This document shows positions 1 through 7,655 of a DNA stretch of 64,000 nt, piece after piece (position 1 is the first letter of the stretch; each line of letters begins with the position of its first letter). A model generated the notes under the pieces. The model saw only the letters and a list, made by a program, of their open reading frames with translations, was not told the DNA's origin and did no database searches. The translations under genes were made by a program, and so were the position numbers. This DNA comes from Ralstonia sp. A12 (lineage in GTDB: Bacteria > Pseudomonadota > Gammaproteobacteria > Burkholderiales > Burkholderiaceae): NCBI RefSeq assembly GCF_000801955.1, contig NZ_JSZO01000001.1, positions 682,001-746,000 on the forward strand, in the 5' to 3' direction.

Positions 1-1
1 C

Positions 2-754
2 GTATTCCTGCTGCAAGCCCATGGCAAGCGGCGTTGGCGCATTTCGGCGCAGGATGACCTCACCCTCGTACCGGACCTGCCGCTCAAGATCCTCGCCAAC
101 TTCCAGCCCGAAGAAGAGTTTGTGCTGGAGCCCGGCGACATGCTGTACCTGCCCCCGCACTACGCGCACGACGGCGTGGCCGAGGGTGACTGCATGACGT
201 ATTCGATCGGCTTCCGATCACCGTCGTACCGCGAGCTGGCCGGCCACTTCCTCGGCTTCCTGTCGCAGACGCTGGAAGACGACACCAACTTTGAAGGCCG
301 CTACACCGACCCGGAGCAGAAACCCACGGAGCGCCCCGGCGAACTGCCTGCGGCCATGGTCAAGGCGCTCGCACAGAAGCTCAACGCGCTGCGCTGGACG
401 CCCGAGCTTGTCGGCGAATTCCTCGGCGCCTACCTGACCGAGCCGAAGGACCACATCGACTTCATCACACAGCCGCGCCTGCCCCTCGCGCGCTTCACTG
501 CCCGGGCACGCAAGGAAGGCGTCGTGCTGGATGCACGCACACAGGCGCTCTACAGCGGCCAGCACTTCTGGATCAACGGTGACACGTTCGAACCACCGGG
601 TACGCTGCTTGCGTGGCTCTCAGCGTTGTCGGACCAACGCAGCGCCAGCGGAGCATCCGTCGACGCGGCAGCCGATCAGCCGGACCTGATGGACACGCTG
701 CATGCCTGGTATGAAGAAGGTTGGCTGCGTTTGGCAGGGCCGGGTTCGCGCTGA
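2..754 (+). CDS. Ribosomal protein arginine hydroxylase, cupin/JmjC type (3' part)
   Basis: The frame is open from the window edge (base 2) to the TGA at 752, so only the C-terminal part of the gene is present. The visible protein starts VFLLQAHGKRRWRI and continues into GDMLYLPPHYAHDG and MTYSIGFRSP, the conserved core of the YcfD/RoxA family of 2-oxoglutarate/Fe(II) oxygenases, which hydroxylate an arginine of ribosomal protein uL16. In this family the first two iron ligands (H-x-D) lie just before the QxHGxRRW segment, so they should be off the window. The third, the His of the PHYAHDG segment, is present. The C-terminal winged-helix-like region (about residues 100-250 of the visible part) is also typical. 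An internal GTG at 122 is not the start. Substrate is inferred from the family. Confidence 0.85.
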   Translation, partial: VFLLQAHGKRRWRISAQDDLTLVPDLPLKILANFQPEEEFVLEPGDMLYLPPHYAHDGVAEGDCMTYSIGFRSPSYRELAGHFLGFLSQTLEDDTNFEGRYTDPEQKPTERPGELPAAMVKALAQKLNALRWTPELVGEFLGAYLTEPKDHIDFITQPRLPLARFTARARKEGVVLDARTQALYSGQHFWINGDTFEPPGTLLAWLSALSDQRSASGASVDAAADQPDLMDTLHAWYEEGWLRLAGPGSR

Positions 755-840
755 TCCGCGTTGAAACAGATCGTTACAAAAGCGCATGAATCCCGTGTGC
801 AGCAAGCCGGACTCAACTACACAGGGTGTGTAAAGGTCGC

Positions 841-846
841 TATAAT
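841..846 (+). promoter_or_regulatory. Candidate -10 box (TATAAT) of the small lipoprotein gene
   Basis: A perfect TATAAT lies about 150 bases upstream of the lipoprotein start at 994. No good -35 element is visible at 16-18 bases, so the assignment rests on the -10 alone. It would give a leader of about 140 bases that contains the palindrome at 924-941. Confidence 0.4.
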
Positions 847-923
847 CCGTCGCTAGCTTGCTGGCCGGGGTTGCCTTTGTGCAGCTTGGCTGGAAGCACA
901 GAAGAAGGTGTAGTTCCAGAGCG

Positions 924-941
924 ATAATTACCGGTAATTAT
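924..941. promoter_or_regulatory. Perfect 18-bp palindrome, candidate operator
   Basis: ATAATTACCGGTAATTAT is a perfect inverted repeat centred on CCGG. Outside it, GCGAT (921-925) and ATCGC (944-948) also mirror each other with a two-base offset. It is strikingly AT-rich in a GC-rich region and lies between the TATAAT at 841 and the lipoprotein start, where a dimeric repressor could block transcription. The binding protein is unknown. Confidence 0.45.
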
Positions 942-993
942 TCATCGCGCTTTCTGTTGTCCGCTTTCCATATTCAGTTTAAGGATCGAAAAA

Positions 994-1251
994 ATGAAAA
1001 AGTCTCTCCTGATCGCCTCGCTGATGGCTGCTGTGGCTCTGGCTGCTTGCGGTAAGAAGGAAGAAGCTGCTGCTCCGGCTGCTGCTCCGGAAGCTTCGGC
1101 TCCGGCCGCTGCACCGGCTGCTCCGGAAGCCTCGGCTCCGGCTGCTGCTCCGGCCGCTTCGGACGCTGCTGCTGCTCCGGCCGCTCCGGCTGCCTCGGAC
1201 GCTGCTGCTGCTCCGGCTGCAGAAGCTTCGGCTCCGGCTGCCAAGCAATAA
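994..1251 (+). CDS. Small Ala/Pro-rich lipoprotein
   Basis: An 85-residue protein starting MKKSLLIASLMAAVALAACGKK: a basic n-region, a hydrophobic core and the lipobox LAAC, with Cys19 as the predicted lipidated residue. After a short charged stretch (GKKEEA) the rest is low complexity: repeats of APAAAPEASAP and ASDAAAAPA with no predicted fold. A purine-rich AAGGA Shine-Dalgarno (980-984) lies about 9 bases before the ATG. It is followed directly by a strong UUCG-loop terminator, so it is a single-gene transcript. The high-yield terminator and compact gene suggest an abundant envelope lipoprotein. No enzymatic function can be claimed. Similar Ala-rich lipoproteins are common in Ralstonia and Burkholderia. 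Confidence 0.8.
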   Translation: MKKSLLIASLMAAVALAACGKKEEAAAPAAAPEASAPAAAPAAPEASAPAAAPAASDAAAAPAAPAASDAAAAPAAEASAPAAKQ

Positions 1252-1269
1252 TCGCGTTTCTCGCGAGAC

Positions 1270-1299
1270 AAAAAAGCCGACCTTCGGGTCGGCTTTTTT
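1270..1299 (+). terminator. Rho-independent terminator of the lipoprotein gene
   Basis: A 13-bp perfect stem (1270-1282 with 1287-1299) closed by the stable TTCG tetraloop, with six T at the 3' side. The A-run on the other side makes it usable in both directions, which fits the convergent gene ending at 1387. Confidence 0.92.
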
Positions 1300-1386
1300 C
1301 ATGGGCGCATGATCGAACAACGTCGTTGCCGTCTCCACTCGCCACTCAAAGTTGTATCTGAATCTTACAGGCCACCCGCACCCGCG

Positions 1387-2172
1387 TTAGACGGCATACC
1401 AGGGCAGCCCCTCCTCCTGATCGGCGATCGGCACATCGCCAGCATCAATGCCCAACGCCACTGCAATTGCCTGGCCCGCCAACAGCGGCGTGTTGTTCTG
1501 CTTGGACAAATGCGCAGCCACCACGGTATGCAATGCCGCGTGCCTCACGCGCGCAAGAATCGCGCTGGCGATGTCATTGGCCAAGTGACCGAAATCCCCA
1601 CCGATACGCTGCTTCAATGACCATGGATACGCCGAGTTGGCCAGCATCTCGCGGTCATGATTGCACTCCAGCACCAGCGCATGCATGTTTTCCAGATGTG
1701 CGCACAGGTACTCGGTCGACATGCCGGCGTCCGTCAATACACCGAGGCGCCGCGCACCATCATTGAAGACAAACTGCAGCGGCTCGCGCGCATCGTGCGG
1801 CACGGTATACGGCAGGATCTGCAGGTCACCAACGCTGAACATGTCATCGGCACGGCAAAAGCGCACGGCGGCTCGATCGGCACCGCGCAAGTTCACGGTG
1901 GCGCGATATGTGCCATGGCTGGTCCAGACCGGGATGTTGTATTTGGCAGCAACCGCATAGGCACTGCCAACATGATCACCATGCTCGTGCGTGACGAGAA
2001 TGGCGTTGAGGGATTCCGGTGCGCAGCCAAGACGCTCCAGCCGGCGCACGGTTTCGCGGATACCGAATCCGCAGTCAAGCAGGATGCGCGTACTCGTCGT
2101 TCCATCCGTGGATTCGACGAGCAGCGCATTTCCTTCACTGCCACTGCCGAGGCTGGCGAATCTCAGTGTCAT
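1387..2172 (-). CDS. MBL-fold metallo-hydrolase (YycJ/WalJ-like)
   Basis: A 261-residue metallo-beta-lactamase-fold protein. The metal-binding signature THEHGDH is at residues 61-67, preceded by the LLDCGFG strand. Later metal ligands are represented by LTDAGMST (Asp) and a C-terminal AAHLSKQNN segment (His). The start LRFASLGSGSEGN is typical of the YycJ/VicX branch, a family linked to 5'-3' exonuclease or phosphodiesterase activity. Cytoplasmic, no signal peptide. It lies 34 bases downstream of bamC on the same strand, the usual beta-proteobacterial arrangement, so it is probably the last gene of the dapA-bamC transcript. Exact substrate is not evident. Confidence 0.8.
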   Translation of the reverse strand: MTLRFASLGSGSEGNALLVESTDGTTSTRILLDCGFGIRETVRRLERLGCAPESLNAILVTHEHGDHVGSAYAVAAKYNIPVWTSHGTYRATVNLRGADRAAVRFCRADDMFSVGDLQILPYTVPHDAREPLQFVFNDGARRLGVLTDAGMSTEYLCAHLENMHALVLECNHDREMLANSAYPWSLKQRIGGDFGHLANDIASAILARVRHAALHTVVAAHLSKQNNTPLLAGQAIAVALGIDAGDVPIADQEEGLPWYAV

Positions 2173-2206
2173 CGCCCACCCAGGCAGCCGTAACGCATGA
2201 TGCCGA

Positions 2207-3415
2207 TTACCGCAGTTGCTCGTCGAGCAGCGACAGGATGCGCTTGCCGATGTCGCCGGTCTGTGCCGAGCCGTCGTCGTTCTGCACCAGCACGGTCGAC
2301 GAGGCGCCGCCGTCCTTGACCACCACGCGGTAACGCTTGGCGCGCTTCAGGTCTTCGATCTTCGTGCCCGAGAACAGGCGCGAGAAGAAGCCCGGCGCAT
2401 TCGCTTCAGCCTTCGTGTCGGCATAGCGGACGAAGTACACGCCTTGCGAGCGGTCGCGGTCATCCACGGTGAAGTTCACGCGATCGAGCGCCAGACCCAC
2501 GGTGCGCCATGCACGATCGAAGGGTTCCGGCACGTTGAGCACCGGCTGACCATTCGCCTGCGCCAGCAGCGACGGCCCGGCGGTGCGTGCAGCCTGCACA
2601 CCTTCGGTAGCCTTCGCGCCCTCTTCCACCGGATGCGCGGCTTGCGTCTGCGCGAGTTTCTGCTGCGCAGCTTCCTTGCTGGCGCCCAGACGCTGCATCA
2701 GGCGCGAGAGGAATTCGGCTTCCAGCTCAGGATCTGCCGGACGCGGCGTCCACACAGTCTGGTCCTTGGACGAGCCAACCAGTTGTTCCTGCGCACCGCG
2801 ATGCGAGATGTAGACCTCGACCGTGCCGTTCGGACCCTTCTCGATACGGGTGCGGAACTTGTCGCGCTCGCCGGTCGAATACAGGCCATCGAACACCTTG
2901 CCGACCGTGCGGCGGATGATGTCCTGCGGAATCTTCGCGCGGTTCTCGGCCCAGTCGGTTTCCATGATGCCGGTCTCAGGCGAGTCGATCACCAGAAGGA
3001 AGCCGAGTTCTTGCCAATACGTACGCAGCTGCGGCCACAGTGCATCCGGCGTGGTCTTCACCACCAGCCAGCGCTGATTGCCGTCTCGCTCGATGCGCAT
3101 GTCCGACACAGAGGGCAGCACGTTGCCAGAGCCAGAACCGGGCGTCGTGACCTTAGGGGCCGTCGACGTGTAGGCCGACAGCGTGGTCGTGCCAGTGTCC
3201 GGTGCGGCATAGCGGCGATCAGCCTGAACGCTGGTCAGGTCGGGCGGGACCTCCAGCGTCGGGCCCTTCTTGGCCTGCGACTTGTAGTCGATGCGGTCCG
3301 GCTGCATCACCTCATTGACGGTATCGCAACCGGAAATCATGGCAACCGACAGCGCGGCCAGCAACAGTTGAGCGGACGTCGCCACAGCCCCGCGACGGGT
3401 TTGGAGCAGTTTCAT
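2207..3415 (-). CDS. bamC: Outer membrane assembly lipoprotein BamC
   Basis: A 402-residue lipoprotein, part of the BAM complex that inserts beta-barrel proteins in the outer membrane. The start at 3415 gives MKLLQTRRG followed by a hydrophobic stretch and lipobox ISGC (Cys30); the longer open frame begins further upstream without a signal peptide. The unstructured N-terminal region contains KGPTLEVPPDL, which resembles the BamD-binding segment of the family. Two helix-grip domains follow (about residues 90-190 and 280-400). It is longer than the E. coli protein (344 residues), as usual in beta-proteobacteria. It follows dapA by 49 bases, the same order as in E. coli. Confidence 0.9.
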   Translation of the reverse strand: MKLLQTRRGAVATSAQLLLAALSVAMISGCDTVNEVMQPDRIDYKSQAKKGPTLEVPPDLTSVQADRRYAAPDTGTTTLSAYTSTAPKVTTPGSGSGNVLPSVSDMRIERDGNQRWLVVKTTPDALWPQLRTYWQELGFLLVIDSPETGIMETDWAENRAKIPQDIIRRTVGKVFDGLYSTGERDKFRTRIEKGPNGTVEVYISHRGAQEQLVGSSKDQTVWTPRPADPELEAEFLSRLMQRLGASKEAAQQKLAQTQAAHPVEEGAKATEGVQAARTAGPSLLAQANGQPVLNVPEPFDRAWRTVGLALDRVNFTVDDRDRSQGVYFVRYADTKAEANAPGFFSRLFSGTKIEDLKRAKRYRVVVKDGGASSTVLVQNDDGSAQTGDIGKRILSLLDEQLR

Positions 3416-3464
3416 TGACTTGCGATCCTTCAAACGAGAACGATGGCTGGTAAGCCGGTGAACA

Positions 3465-4349
3465 TCAGGAGAGCAGTCCGGCATCCTTCAGGGATGCACG
3501 CACCACTTCGTGATACTGAGGAGCCAGCGGCGTCAACGGCAGGCGGATACCGCCCTCCATCATGCCCATGGCTTGCAGGGCCCACTTGACGGGAATCGGG
3601 TTCGATTCAACGAACAAGTTCTTGTGCACCGACAACAGTTGCATGTGGATGCGGCGAGCCGTCTCCACGTCGCCGCGCATGGCGGCAGCACACAACTCGT
3701 GCATGGCGCGCGGCGCCACGTTGGCGGTGACGGAGATGTTGCCATGACCGCCCAGCAGCATCAGCGCGATGGCAGTCGGATCATCCCCGCTGTAGATCTT
3801 GAACGAGGCCGGCGCACCCTTGATGAGCTGTGCGGCACGGTCGATATTGCCGGTGGCTTCCTTCACGCCGATGATGCCCGGCACGTCAGCCAGACGCAGC
3901 ATCGTTTCAACCGTCATATCGGCAACGGTACGGCCCGGCACGTTGTACAGGATGACCGGCAGATCGACCGCCTCGGCCACCTTGCGAAAGTGCAGGACCA
4001 TGCCTTCTTGCGTCGGCTTGTTGTAGTACGGGACAACCTGCAGCGAAGCATCGGCGCCCACCTGCTTGGCGTAGGCCGTCAGCTCGATGGCCTCCACGGT
4101 GGAGTTGCCACCGGTGCCAGCAATGATCGGGATGCGCTTGTTGGCCTGCTCAACCGCCACGCGGATCAGCTCACGGTGCTCTTCCACCGACACGGTCGGG
4201 GATTCACCGCTGGTACCGACGATGACAATGCCATCGGTGCCTTCAGCGATGTGCCAATCGATGAGCTTGCGCAGGGACGGGTAATCAAGGCTGCCGTCCT
4301 CGTGCATGGGCGTGACGATGGCGACGAGACTGCCGGAAATCTGGGTCAT
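3465..4349 (-). CDS. dapA: 4-hydroxy-tetrahydrodipicolinate synthase
   Basis: A 294-residue TIM-barrel aldolase that condenses pyruvate with aspartate semialdehyde, the first committed step to lysine and diaminopimelate. The Schiff-base lysine is Lys163 ([10 protein letters not shown]), the catalytic Tyr is Tyr135 (ILYNVPGRT) and the pyruvate-binding GTSGES starts at 45. The start at 4349 ([14 protein letters not shown]) matches the family, while the open frame begins nine codons earlier. It is adjacent to bamC, which supports the biosynthetic DapA rather than a catabolic paralogue such as kdgD, even though a glucarate dehydratase lies elsewhere in this window. Confidence 0.95.
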   Translation of the reverse strand: MTQISGSLVAIVTPMHEDGSLDYPSLRKLIDWHIAEGTDGIVIVGTSGESPTVSVEEHRELIRVAVEQANKRIPIIAGTGGNSTVEAIELTAYAKQVGADASLQVVPYYNKPTQEGMVLHFRKVAEAVDLPVILYNVPGRTVADMTVETMLRLADVPGIIGVKEATGNIDRAAQLIKGAPASFKIYSGDDPTAIALMLLGGHGNISVTANVAPRAMHELCAAAMRGDVETARRIHMQLLSVHKNLFVESNPIPVKWALQAMGMMEGGIRLPLTPLAPQYHEVVRASLKDAGLLS

Positions 4350-4389
4350 GGTTTCGAAAGCAAACAAAAGCGTCAACGTAAACAGTCGG

Positions 4390-4395
4390 ATTGTA
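4390..4395 (-). promoter_or_regulatory. Candidate -10 box of the dapA-bamC operon
   Basis: On the minus strand this reads TACAAT, about 40 bases upstream of the dapA start. No clear -35 was found at the right distance, so this is a weak call. Confidence 0.3.
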
Positions 4396-4467
4396 CCGGA
4401 TCGTCAAAGCGAATTCGCCACATCGGATGCCCGCCAAGAGACGGGTAAGCCCCTGCCGTCAGCAACT

Positions 4468-5034
4468 TCAAAGTGCGTACCGGGGCGCCAACGCCCCTGA
4501 GCGCTCGCGTACGGCGCAAACCCGCTGCACGTATGCATCTCGGGGCGACGAGGTAAAACCGTCTTCGTAGCCGATGACACGCAATTGACCTTGCACTGCG
4601 CTGAGCAGTTCACCCGGCAGCAGCAAGAATGCTGGGTTGGACGGCTTGCCGACAGTTTCGTTTCCGATGGCGAAGGTTTCGTAGATCAGGCGCCCGCCCG
4701 GCGCGACTGCCGCCAGCAATTTCGGCCACAGCGGCCGGTGCAGGTAGTTGGTGACCACCACGGCATCGAACACTGCGCCGGCCGCCAATGGCCACGGGCC
4801 GCCCTCGATGTCGGCGACGACGGTTTCGGCGATACCAGCTAGGCTTGCCAACGCCGTCGCATCGCGGTCGATACCGGTCACACGCAAACCGTGCGCAGCG
4901 AGCCAGCGCGCATGCCGGCCGCTACCGCAAGCCACATCCAGCACGGACGCACCGGCCGGCAATTCGGCCGCCCAGCGCGCCACCCAAGGAGATGGCGCGG
5001 CGAGTGTATGCGGATCGAGCACAGCAGTGGACAT
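4468..5034 (-). CDS. SAM-dependent methyltransferase, class I
   Basis: A 188-residue protein with the SAM-binding motif I VLDVACGSGRHARWLA (about residues 30-45), motif II TGIDRD, and a TehB/UbiE-like core ending in YETFAIGNE. The start MSTAVLDPHT at 5034 lies 8 bases after the trpS stop, so the two are probably co-transcribed; the longer open frame runs back into trpS and is not credible. The protein is close to the small methyltransferases that follow trpS in many beta-proteobacteria. Substrate unknown. It ends about 118 bases before dapA. Confidence 0.8.
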   Translation of the reverse strand: MSTAVLDPHTLAAPSPWVARWAAELPAGASVLDVACGSGRHARWLAAHGLRVTGIDRDATALASLAGIAETVVADIEGGPWPLAAGAVFDAVVVTNYLHRPLWPKLLAAVAPGGRLIYETFAIGNETVGKPSNPAFLLLPGELLSAVQGQLRVIGYEDGFTSSPRDAYVQRVCAVRERSGALAPRYAL

Positions 5035-5042
5035 CAATGGCG

Positions 5043-6245
5043 TTAGCTGTAGGTCAGGCCCATCGCCTCGCGCACCTCGCGCATGGTCTCTTGCGTGACC
5101 TTGCGTGCGTTGTCGCAGCCGTCGGCGATGATGGCGCGCAGCAGTGACGGATCGTCCATGTACTTCTGCGCGCGTTCGAGCATCGGTTGCTGCTCGCGCA
5201 GGATGCCTTCGATCACGGGTTGCTTGCACTCCAGGCAGCCAATACCGGCGCTGCGGCAGCCCTTCTGCACCCACTCCTTCGTGTCGGCGTCGGAGTAGAC
5301 CAGATGCAGTTGCCAGACCGGGCACTTGTCCGGGTCGCCCGGATCGGTGCGGCGCACGCGGGCCGGGTCGGTCGGCATGGTGCGAACCTTTTTCTCGACG
5401 CTTTCCTTGTCCTCGCGCATGCGGATGGTGTTGCCATACGACTTGGACATCTTCTGACCATCGAGGCCGGGCATGCGCGACGCTTCGGTCAGCAGCACCT
5501 GCGGCTCGGGCAGGATGATCTTGCGGGCGCCTTCCAGGTAGCCGAACAGGCGTTCGCGGTCGCCCATCGAGAGGCTCTGCGATTCGGCAAGCAGCGCGCG
5601 GGCCTGCTCCAGGGCTTCGTCCTCGCCGCGCTCCTGATAGGCGGTGCGCAGTTCCAGATACAGCTTGGCGCGCTTGCCACCGAGCTTCTTGGCGGCTTCC
5701 AGCGCCTTCTCTTCAAACCCGGGTTCGCGACCGTACAGGTAGTTGAAGCGGCGGGCGACCTCACGCGTCATCTCGACGTGCGGCACCTGGTCTTCGCCCA
5801 CCGGCACGAAGCCGGCGCGGTAGATCAGGATGTCGGCAGCCTGCAGCAGCGGGTAGCCGAGGAAGCCGTAGGTGGAGAGATCCTTTTCCTTGAGCTTCTC
5901 GATCTGGTCCTTGTAGGTCGGCACGCGTTCGAGCCAGCCCAGCGGCGTGCCCATCGAGAGCAGCAGGAACAGCTCGGCGTGCTCAGGCACGCGGCTCTGG
6001 ATGAACAGCGTGGCCTGCGACGGATCCACGCCCGCGGCCAGCCAGTCGATCAGCATTTCCCACACGGATTCCTCGATCACCTCGGGCGTTTCGTAATGCG
6101 TGGTCAGCGCATGCCAGTCGGCGACGAAGAAGAAGCACGGGTATTCGGCCTGCAGCCGGACCCAGTTTTTCAGAACGCCGTGGTAGTGCCCCAGGTGCAG
6201 GGCACCGGTCGGACGCATGCCGGAAAGTACGCGATCAGGAAACAT
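5043..6245 (-). CDS. trpS: Tryptophanyl-tRNA synthetase, [4Fe-4S] type
   Basis: A 400-residue class I aminoacyl-tRNA synthetase charging tRNA-Trp. The HIGH-type motif is LHLGH (16-20) and the KMSKS motif is at 265-269. It is about 65 residues longer than E. coli TrpS because of an insertion near 170-245 rich in Glu, Lys and Arg and an altered C-terminal part. Four cysteines at 308, 330, 337 and 340 form C-x21-C-x6-C-x2-C, the pattern that binds a [4Fe-4S] cluster in the Thermotoga maritima enzyme near the anticodon-binding site. It heads the minus-strand pair trpS-methyltransferase and starts 28 bases after the site-2 protease gene ends. Confidence 0.93.
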   Translation of the reverse strand: MFPDRVLSGMRPTGALHLGHYHGVLKNWVRLQAEYPCFFFVADWHALTTHYETPEVIEESVWEMLIDWLAAGVDPSQATLFIQSRVPEHAELFLLLSMGTPLGWLERVPTYKDQIEKLKEKDLSTYGFLGYPLLQAADILIYRAGFVPVGEDQVPHVEMTREVARRFNYLYGREPGFEEKALEAAKKLGGKRAKLYLELRTAYQERGEDEALEQARALLAESQSLSMGDRERLFGYLEGARKIILPEPQVLLTEASRMPGLDGQKMSKSYGNTIRMREDKESVEKKVRTMPTDPARVRRTDPGDPDKCPVWQLHLVYSDADTKEWVQKGCRSAGIGCLECKQPVIEGILREQQPMLERAQKYMDDPSLLRAIIADGCDNARKVTQETMREVREAMGLTYS

Positions 6246-6273
6246 GTGGGATGGTAGGTGGAGACTCAGGAAT

Positions 6274-6939
6274 TCAGGAAAACAGCATCTGCAGCGGACT
6301 CAGAATCCACTGCAGCAGTTGAAACAGCAGCGCCATGATCGGGCGCATCCAGACGTTGGTGATGACGTTGGAGATGATCAGCGCCATCACGATGAAGAAG
6401 CCAAACGGCTCGATGCGCGACAGGCCCAGCGCCATCCGAGGCGGCAGCAGTGCAGCCAGCACGCGCCCGCCATCGAGCGGCGGCAGCGGAAACATGTTGA
6501 ACGCCGCCATCACCATGTTGACCAGGATGCCTGCGCGCGCCATGCCGATCAGGAAGGGCTCGTTGACGCCGCCTACCGCAAACAGCACCGCCAGCACGCC
6601 CCAGACAATTGCTTGGATGAAGTTGGTCGCCGGCCCGGCTAGCGCCACCCACATGCCATGCCAGCGTGGATCGCGCAGGCGGCCGAAACGCACCGGCACC
6701 GGTTTGGCATAGCCGAACACGAACGCGCCCTTGGTCGCGAAGTACAGCAGCAGGGGCATCGCAATCGTGCCGATCGGATCGATATGGCGCAGCGGATTGA
6801 TACTGATGCGACCCATGACATAGGCCGTGTCGTCGCCAAAGTGCTTGGCGACATAGCCGTGCGCCGCCTCATGCAGCGTGATGGCGAACAGGACGGGGAT
6901 CGCGTAAACCGCGATGTTCTGGATCAGTGTGGGGTCCAT
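6274..6939 (-). CDS. Site-2 protease family zinc metalloprotease (M50)
   Basis: A 221-residue polytopic membrane protein. The zinc-binding motif HEAAH is at residues 23-27 inside the first hydrophobic segment, and the second motif NMFPLPPLDGG (N-x2-P-x3-LDGG) supplies the third ligand Asp. About five to six hydrophobic segments are visible. It belongs to the small M50 peptidases without PDZ domain, related to FtsH-independent intramembrane proteases. Its place between a yciO-like gene and trpS is a conserved beta-proteobacterial order. Substrate unknown. Confidence 0.88.
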   Translation of the reverse strand: MDPTLIQNIAVYAIPVLFAITLHEAAHGYVAKHFGDDTAYVMGRISINPLRHIDPIGTIAMPLLLYFATKGAFVFGYAKPVPVRFGRLRDPRWHGMWVALAGPATNFIQAIVWGVLAVLFAVGGVNEPFLIGMARAGILVNMVMAAFNMFPLPPLDGGRVLAALLPPRMALGLSRIEPFGFFIVMALIISNVITNVWMRPIMALLFQLLQWILSPLQMLFS

Positions 6940-6996
6940 AAGCTGGCTATTGTAGCAAGCGCATGCAGCACAATGAGGGCCGTCCGATGCACCCGC

Positions 6997-7620
6997 CTAC
7001 AGACCGACGCGGGCCGGATCGCCCCGCCCGAGTCGCACGAGTTCCGGCTCGCCACTGGTCAGGTCGATGACGGTAGTGGGTTCGGCCGGAGCCGGGCCGC
7101 CGTCGATGACGAGCTCGAGCTGCTTTTCCAGCCGCTCACGGATGGTCTCGGCCTCGTTCAGCGGCGCGTCATCGCCAGGCAGTTGCAGCGTAGAGGTGAG
7201 CAGCGGCTCGCCCAGTTCGGCCATCAGTGCCAGTGGGATCGGGTGTTCCGGTACGCGCAGGCCGATCGTCTTGCGTGACGGGTGAGAGAGCCGGCGCGGC
7301 ACCTCCTTGGTCGCCTCAAGCAAGAACACGAATGGGCCCGGCGTGGCCGCCTTGATCACGCGGTACTGCTTGTTGTCGACGCGTGCAAACGTGGCCAGTT
7401 CAGCAAGATCCCGGCACATCAGCGCGAGGTGTTGCTTCTCGTCGATGCCACGGACGCGGCGCAAGCGCTCCACTGCTGCCTTGTCATCCAGATGACAGGC
7501 CAGCGCGTAACAGGAGTCGGTAGGCAAGGCGACCAGGCCGCCGGCACGAATGATCTCCGCCGCTTGGCGGATCAGGCGCCCTTGCGGGGTGGTCGGATGA
7601 ATCTGAAAGAACTGGGACAT
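6997..7620 (-). CDS. YciO-type member of the Sua5/YrdC family
   Basis: A 207-residue YrdC-fold protein. The start MSQFFQIHPTTPQGRLI at 7620 matches E. coli YciO (MSQFFYIHP...) almost exactly; the open frame runs 19 codons further upstream without support. The nucleotide/threonylcarbamate-binding segment GGLVALPTDSCYALAC is near residues 27-42. Sua5/TsaC proteins make threonylcarbamoyl-AMP for the tRNA t6A modification, but the role of YciO-type paralogues is less certain. It follows the PHP phosphatase gene by 35 bases; the same pair (rnm/yciV then yciO) is found in E. coli. Confidence 0.88.
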   Translation of the reverse strand: MSQFFQIHPTTPQGRLIRQAAEIIRAGGLVALPTDSCYALACHLDDKAAVERLRRVRGIDEKQHLALMCRDLAELATFARVDNKQYRVIKAATPGPFVFLLEATKEVPRRLSHPSRKTIGLRVPEHPIPLALMAELGEPLLTSTLQLPGDDAPLNEAETIRERLEKQLELVIDGGPAPAEPTTVIDLTSGEPELVRLGRGDPARVGL

Positions 7621-7655
7621 GCGGGGCGCTGGGGAGGGTTGGGTGGACGATGGGG

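Noticed and set aside
974-1345. Long minus-strand frames over the Ala-rich lipoprotein
   Set aside because: Complement of repetitive GCTGCTCCGG codons; gives Arg/Ser- or Gln/Arg-rich nonsense with no ribosome-binding site.
2216-3418. 400-codon plus-strand frame opposite bamC
   Set aside because: Exact antisense shadow of bamC; His/Arg-rich composition typical of such frames.
3465-4349. Possible 5-keto-4-deoxyglucarate dehydratase (kdgD) to complete the glucarate pathway
   Set aside because: The DapA-family gene is followed by bamC and carries DapA signatures, so it is lysine biosynthesis.
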